This document shows positions 60,343 through 64,000 of a DNA stretch of 64,000 nt, piece by piece. This DNA is from Pseudogymnoascus destructans (Eukaryota; Ascomycota; Leotiomycetes; Thelebolales; Thelebolaceae), in NCBI RefSeq assembly GCF_001641265.1, contig NW_020167533.1:186001-250000 (forward strand). Direction: 5' to 3'. A model generated the notes under the pieces. The model saw nothing but the letters and a program-made list of their open reading frames with translations, did no database searches and was not told the DNA's origin. Position 1 is the stretch's first letter. Each line of letters starts with the position of its first letter. A program made the translations under genes and the position numbers.

Positions 60343-62055
60343 TTAACAGCGGAAGTAACGTTTTTCGATCCAACGCGGCTCGTAATCTGCAACGATTTCA
60401 CAGACAACCACTTTCACACGTGGAAATACTTTCGTGAGACGATTCAGTCCCATCTTTCCTGCAAAATAAGTAACGAAAACAATTCGCTCTTCTGCCACTC
60501 CGTGGTCAATTAAAACTTGTACGGACATCAGGGCAGCGCCGCCACTTGACATCTGTGGATCCAGGAGTAGTACACAATCCTGGGTCTGGATACCGACCGG
60601 AAGCTTTTGATAGTGTAACTCTGGCTCGCCAGTTCTGATGTTTGATTGGATAAGAATGCGGCCAGTTTTGCAGTCTGGTATCACTCTCTTCAGCCCGGTC
60701 TCGAAAGCAGCACCAGCGCGTAGGATAACCACGGCACTGGGCTCACCGTTTCGTTGGTATCCGTTGTAAACATGCTTAGTAGGCGTCTCTATCGTCTTTA
60801 CTGCGAAATTAGTGTTATTTAGCGCGCTGTTTGGGTTAGCGTGATGCTGCAACTGCCTAATAGAGGTATCTTACTGCTCAATCAACAGGGTGGCGATGCG
60901 GTCAAAGTAGAAAATGAAGTCCTCGGGTGATGTATCCATATCTTGGATGACGGTGCTGATTCCTTTCAGCTGAGATGTCTGTTCCAATACTGCAACGCTG
61001 CTTGCTAGCGGCTCACTCTCGCAGTTAGACCCGAGCTTTTTCAACTCTGCCCTGTGTGCTTTGGACTTCTCGATCAGTTTCCTTTCGATATATTGCGTCA
61101 CCATAGCTAAGTCATGTCAGCAAGTCATGTCAGTAAGTCATGTCAGTAAGTCATGGTTTGATTCCCGCCGTTGCAAGTATATTTGGAACTTCTGCTTGAT
61201 ATGAAAGGGTGGTTCGTTTCCAACAGGATTGGGGGCATAATTAGCTATAGTCAGGAACTTACTGATCGCAACGGTATTTTCGATACCCCTCGGTACAATA
61301 ATATCTGCTACCTTTCGTTGAGGTTCGACAAATCTCTCGAAGTTTGGCTTCACAAAGGCAAACCATTGCTTAATGCAGCCCTCAGCATCTCTTCCTCGTT
61401 CTGCAATATCTCGTAGCACTGGTTGAAGTTCTCAGTTAGTAAAACAAATCACCCAGAATGACATGTTATTCCTCACATCTTCGAGATAAGCAAGTATCGG
61501 CGTCCGCTTCACAAAATATCTACGATATTAGCATAAAACTATTCCGGTCCAACATTAAAGTAACAAACCTTCATATCGAGTAACTCAAGCACACGAGGGT
61601 CATGCAATGCCAGGATACCCTCAAGGACCAACACATGAGGGCTATACAGTGACGTCGTTTTTGATTCACGTTGATGGTCATTAAAGGAATATATTGGGAT
61701 TTCTGCCCGCCGTCTGAGAAAATCGTTGTCAGCAAGCACCGTGACAGGACTTTGATTAGGCTTACCCATGTTTCAGGTCCTGGAGCAGCTCAACCAGAAG
61801 ATCAAAGTCGATCGCCTCTGGAGCATCTAAATCTAGCTCGTTTCTATGGGCCTTGGCATGGTCCTCCTCGTTCAGAGGCTTGTAAAACGAATCGAGGCCG
61901 ACTATAGCCACCCAAGGCAGGTTCAGTGCGGAGAGGATCGCCCGTGACAAGCTGGATTTTCCAGAGCCGGAACTGCCTGCAATACCAATAATGGTGACAT
62001 TGTTCCACGGGGGAGAGTAATGTGCTTTCTGGCTGGGTGAGTCCTGAGACGCCAT
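60343..62055 (-). CDS. URK1: uridine kinase with uracil phosphoribosyltransferase-like domain, six exons
   Basis: URK1 phosphorylates uridine and cytidine in pyrimidine salvage. Exons are 62055-61766, 61713-61569, 61519-61477, 61418-61263, 61106-60875 and 60826-60343 (449 residues). The kinase half has a P-loop (IIGIAGSSGSGKSSLSRAIL) and PHVLVLEGILALHDPRVLEL; the middle has RRLLRDIAERGRDAEGCIKQ, spanning a splice junction, and ADIIVPRGIEN. The C-terminal half resembles UPRT: VVILRAGAAFETGLKRVIPD, LLLDPQMSSGGAALM, IVFVTYFAGKMGLNRL, ending EPRWIEKRYFRC. The 48-nt fifth intron (GTAAGA donor, CTAACCCAAACAG end) removes an in-frame TAA and restores the expected LLIEHALNN. The fourth intron (156 bp) carries a minisatellite at its 3' end. 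It is divergent from KEI1. Confidence 0.88.
61109..61155 (-). repeat. 13-bp minisatellite at the 3' splice site of URK1 intron 4
   Basis: About 3.6 copies of a 13-bp unit. Read on the coding strand each copy is CTGACATGACTTx, that is, a branch-site-like CTGAC followed by a near-acceptor; only the last copy ends in TAG at the exon. Confidence 0.85.
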
Positions 62056-62547
62056 TATATATATCGCATGATTGGATTATATTGGGCGGAACCAAATGCT
62101 TCATCAAGATTCTCACGCAACAATCACGTGATCATGGAATAACTTTTTACTTGAAGCTTCAAAGGAGCCGAAAATGGGGTGAGATAAGTAGTTAGTATAA
62201 TTTAGTGTTAATAGTAAAATAATCTAACGTATATATTATATATTTGTGTGCCTCAGATCCCTATGGTCGCGTGCTGAAAACTGGAGTAAGTTAGGGGTTC
62301 AATGGAGAGGCGTTGCTTACTCAGCATTGAAAGTTTAGTACAATCTAATCTAATCAACCCCTTCACCATCCCCAAAATCATCGTCGTCGCGGCCTCCAAT
62401 ACACCTACATGCACGCCTAACAAACCCCTATCCACTACAACTTCGCTGCCACTCCTCTGGGTTACCTGGTCGTTCCTCTTTGTCGAGTGGAACTCTTTCT
62501 TTTTGACTAGAGACTCTTCCCCACGATATCCGAACGCTACCGCCACC
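62056..62547. promoter_or_regulatory. divergent promoter region of URK1 and KEI1
   Basis: About 490 bp between divergent starts. A/T-rich around 62180-62245. The plus-strand frame is open from 62302 into KEI1 but its upstream part lacks conserved content. Confidence 0.4.
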
Positions 62548-63504
62548 ATGGCCCCGTCATGGCTTGCCCTACCTCGCCCTCGAGTAAGCCCTCTCCCTAT
62601 GTTCCACCATGTCCGTTGCCTCCAGTCTAACAGCGCAAAGACCTTCCTCTTCATAACCTCCCTCCGCTTCGGTGCCGAAATGATCTCGCTCTCCCTCCTC
62701 TTCAATAAGCTCGCCGGCTTCTACGGAATCCTCGCCCTCGTCACCGGCTACCGACTCTCCTTCCTCCAGTTCTCGATGTACCTCTACTCTCTCATCGCCC
62801 TGGTCATCCTCGTAACGCTCATGCCACATATCCGCAAATCATCTCCCCTCCAGTGTCTCTCCCTCGCCTACTTCTACCTCATCGACACGATTCTGAACGG
62901 AGCATACACCGCAGTCTTCGCAGGCACCTGGTTCCTCACCCTTAGCGCCGCCGCCAAGGACGCCGAGATCGACGCGCCCGGCAGCGAAACCATGAACGAC
63001 ACCGCAGGCTTCACCGGCTCCGACGCCTCCGGCATAACCGACGCCGCTGCAGCCGCTAGCGGCAGCCCCAGTCTCGCAAGCGGCGCCGCAATCAGCGAGT
63101 CTGTGCCCAGCATCCTCATCATCGTTTTCCTCACCCTTGTCCGCGTCTACTTCACACTTGTTCTTTTCTCCTTCGCGCGACAGGTTCTGCGACAATATCT
63201 CTCGGCGAAATCTTCGCAGCGCCCACACCTCCACATGGATGGCGCGGACGACAAGTTGGAGACGCCTTTTGCGGAGGGTGCGCCGCTGGGCGCGGGATGG
63301 AAGGGAAAGCTCGGTCGTGCGATGACGGCTATTGGGACGAACTGGTGGGTTGGTGGGCGCGCGGAGGATGAAGAGTGGGCGAGGAGCGCCAGCCAAAAGT
63401 TTGTGAGCAATAATGTGCTGCCGGGGACGTCGTTGAGGGAGCAGAGGGCTAGAAGCGGTACTGGCCCGCCACCGATGAGGATTCAGACGCAAGGCCCTAT
63501 GTAG
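62548..63504 (+). CDS. KEI1: inositolphosphorylceramide synthase regulatory subunit
   Basis: KEI1 is the Golgi membrane partner of the AUR1 catalytic subunit in making inositol-phosphorylceramide. The ATG at 62548 sits in an ideal context (CGCCACCATGG) and starts MAPSWLALPRPR. Four membrane segments follow: around TSLRFGAEMISLSLLFNKLA, ALVTGYRLSFLQFSMYLYSL, YFYLIDTILNGAYTAVFAGT, and SILIIVFLTLVRVYFTLVLF. The loop between segments 3 and 4 is Ala/Ser/Gly-rich; the cytosolic tail is long and includes the conserved GWKGKLGRAM and WWVGGR. A 42-nt in-frame intron (62584-62625) is possible after PRPR but has no branch site, so I keep the continuous frame (318 residues). The frame is open upstream to 62302, but the Kozak context and family start argue for 62548. 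Confidence 0.85.
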   Translation: MAPSWLALPRPRVSPLPMFHHVRCLQSNSAKTFLFITSLRFGAEMISLSLLFNKLAGFYGILALVTGYRLSFLQFSMYLYSLIALVILVTLMPHIRKSSPLQCLSLAYFYLIDTILNGAYTAVFAGTWFLTLSAAAKDAEIDAPGSETMNDTAGFTGSDASGITDAAAAASGSPSLASGAAISESVPSILIIVFLTLVRVYFTLVLFSFARQVLRQYLSAKSSQRPHLHMDGADDKLETPFAEGAPLGAGWKGKLGRAMTAIGTNWWVGGRAEDEEWARSASQKFVSNNVLPGTSLREQRARSGTGPPPMRIQTQGPM

Positions 63505-63932
63505 GGTTCTTGTCTGGAGGGTGAAAGTGTGACTCAAATTGTCCACGGGGCGTTAGACTGGGGAGAACGGTGTGAGGATAGGATATGTACATAATGGTTG
63601 GGTTGTAGTTGGTGGGCGTAAGGACTTTCATCACAGTCAGCAGCATAAGAGAACGGTAATTTAATGGAAATTGAGCGAAAGCCATTTTAAAAGATTTGCA
63701 CATTACTTTTTGTGAGCAGGAGTTTTGCAATTTAAGAAATCCGTCAGCTGGCACCAACGCTGCTGGAAATGATAGCCAGTTCCATGATGAGACAAAAGCG
63801 GGGTGTTGTCACCGAAACCATTCAATCGATAAATTAATTATCAGAAATAAGTCGCTGCATTTTCAATTCCCGATATCATAAGTGTATGTAAAAAACGCCA
63901 ACAATGTCCCAGTTACCCAATCCACTCCAAGT
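63505..63932. other. convergent 3' region
   Basis: About 430 bp between the KEI1 stop and the stop of the partial gene at the window end. Nothing recognised. Confidence 0.45.
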
Positions 63933-64000
63933 CTAATGGAGCATAAAGTCCTTATGCGTCCACTTCTCAGTAACCTTCCTCTTCGCCTGCTTCGCAAAGC
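63933..64000 (-). CDS. C terminus of an unidentified gene, cut by the window end
   Basis: The minus strand reads ...FAKQAKRKVTEKWTHKDFML then His and a TAG stop at 63935-63933. Its basic, protein-like composition suggests a real C terminus, but 21 residues are too few to name it. Confidence 0.4.
   Translation of the reverse strand, partial: FAKQAKRKVTEKWTHKDFMLH

Noticed and set aside
60827..60874. In-frame TAA in URK1 taken as a nonsense mutation
   Set aside because: A 48-nt intron with GTAAGA donor, CTAAC branch site and CAG acceptor removes it and restores the family sequence.
61150..61175. GGTTTGATTCCCGCC resembling the T-arm of a tRNA
   Set aside because: No acceptor stem, D-arm or anticodon arm can be built around it; it lies in a URK1 intron next to a minisatellite.
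62302..62547. N-terminal extension of KEI1 from 62302
   Set aside because: The upstream residues show no family similarity, and the ATG at 62548 has an ideal initiation context and starts the conserved MAPSW segment.

Overview
The window is nuclear DNA of a filamentous ascomycete (Pezizomycotina). Genes carry 45-80 bp introns with GTRNGT donors, CTNAC branch sites and YAG acceptors, and they encode fungal proteins such as MED5, KEI1, an EF-hand external NADH dehydrogenase and an S1-domain PRP22. A Eurotiomycete is my best guess, but no sequence here fixes the genus.

Host genes sit in several islands. 2.4-7.1 kb: an ILP-like protein and Mediator subunit MED5. 12.9-24 kb: PDX3 (vitamin B6), a large disordered eIF4E-T-like protein, PRP22 (splicing helicase) and SEC1 (exocytosis). 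44.4-50.7 kb: GID8 (ubiquitin ligase subunit), an external NADH dehydrogenase, an unrecognised protein with short repeats and NECAP (endocytosis). 51.9-64 kb: a SNF2/RING helicase, a membrane-anchored short-chain dehydrogenase, a G-patch protein, a secreted His/Asp/Lys/Cys-rich protein, uridine kinase URK1, KEI1 (sphingolipid synthesis) and the tail of one more gene. These are unrelated housekeeping functions and show no operon-like logic.

Between the islands lie nested transposons. 7.5-12.2 kb: two pogo-type DNA transposon pieces, the 3' end of a Ty3/gypsy chromovirus (called G2 here) with a convergent spliced gene, and a solo LTR with a 5-bp target duplication inside that gene's intron. 24.4-32.8 kb: an old pogo copy with Trp-to-TAG changes of the RIP type, split by a complete 6,999-bp gypsy element (G1) with apparently identical 475-bp LTRs and a CGTAC target duplication. 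33.5-36.9 kb: a permease gene split by a 1,668-bp hAT element with a perfect 8-bp target duplication. 40.8-44.1 kb: a pogo relic with recognisable terminal repeats, filled with LTRs, one of them holding another solo LTR.

The most interesting observation is that two different gypsy elements (G1 and G2) each carry, between the end of pol and the 3' LTR, a gene on the opposite strand encoding a small Cys-rich protein. The two proteins share a C-x2-C...C-V-x-S-P-x-x-S...C-x2-C pattern. In G2 the gene has an apparent 61-nt intron, which could only survive retrotransposition if the gene is read antisense to the genomic RNA. G1 also shows a textbook A AAA AAC -1 frameshift site directly before the gag stop codon. 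The hAT element is unusual too: it keeps only the N-terminal half of its transposase and is followed by an unrelated-looking open frame.
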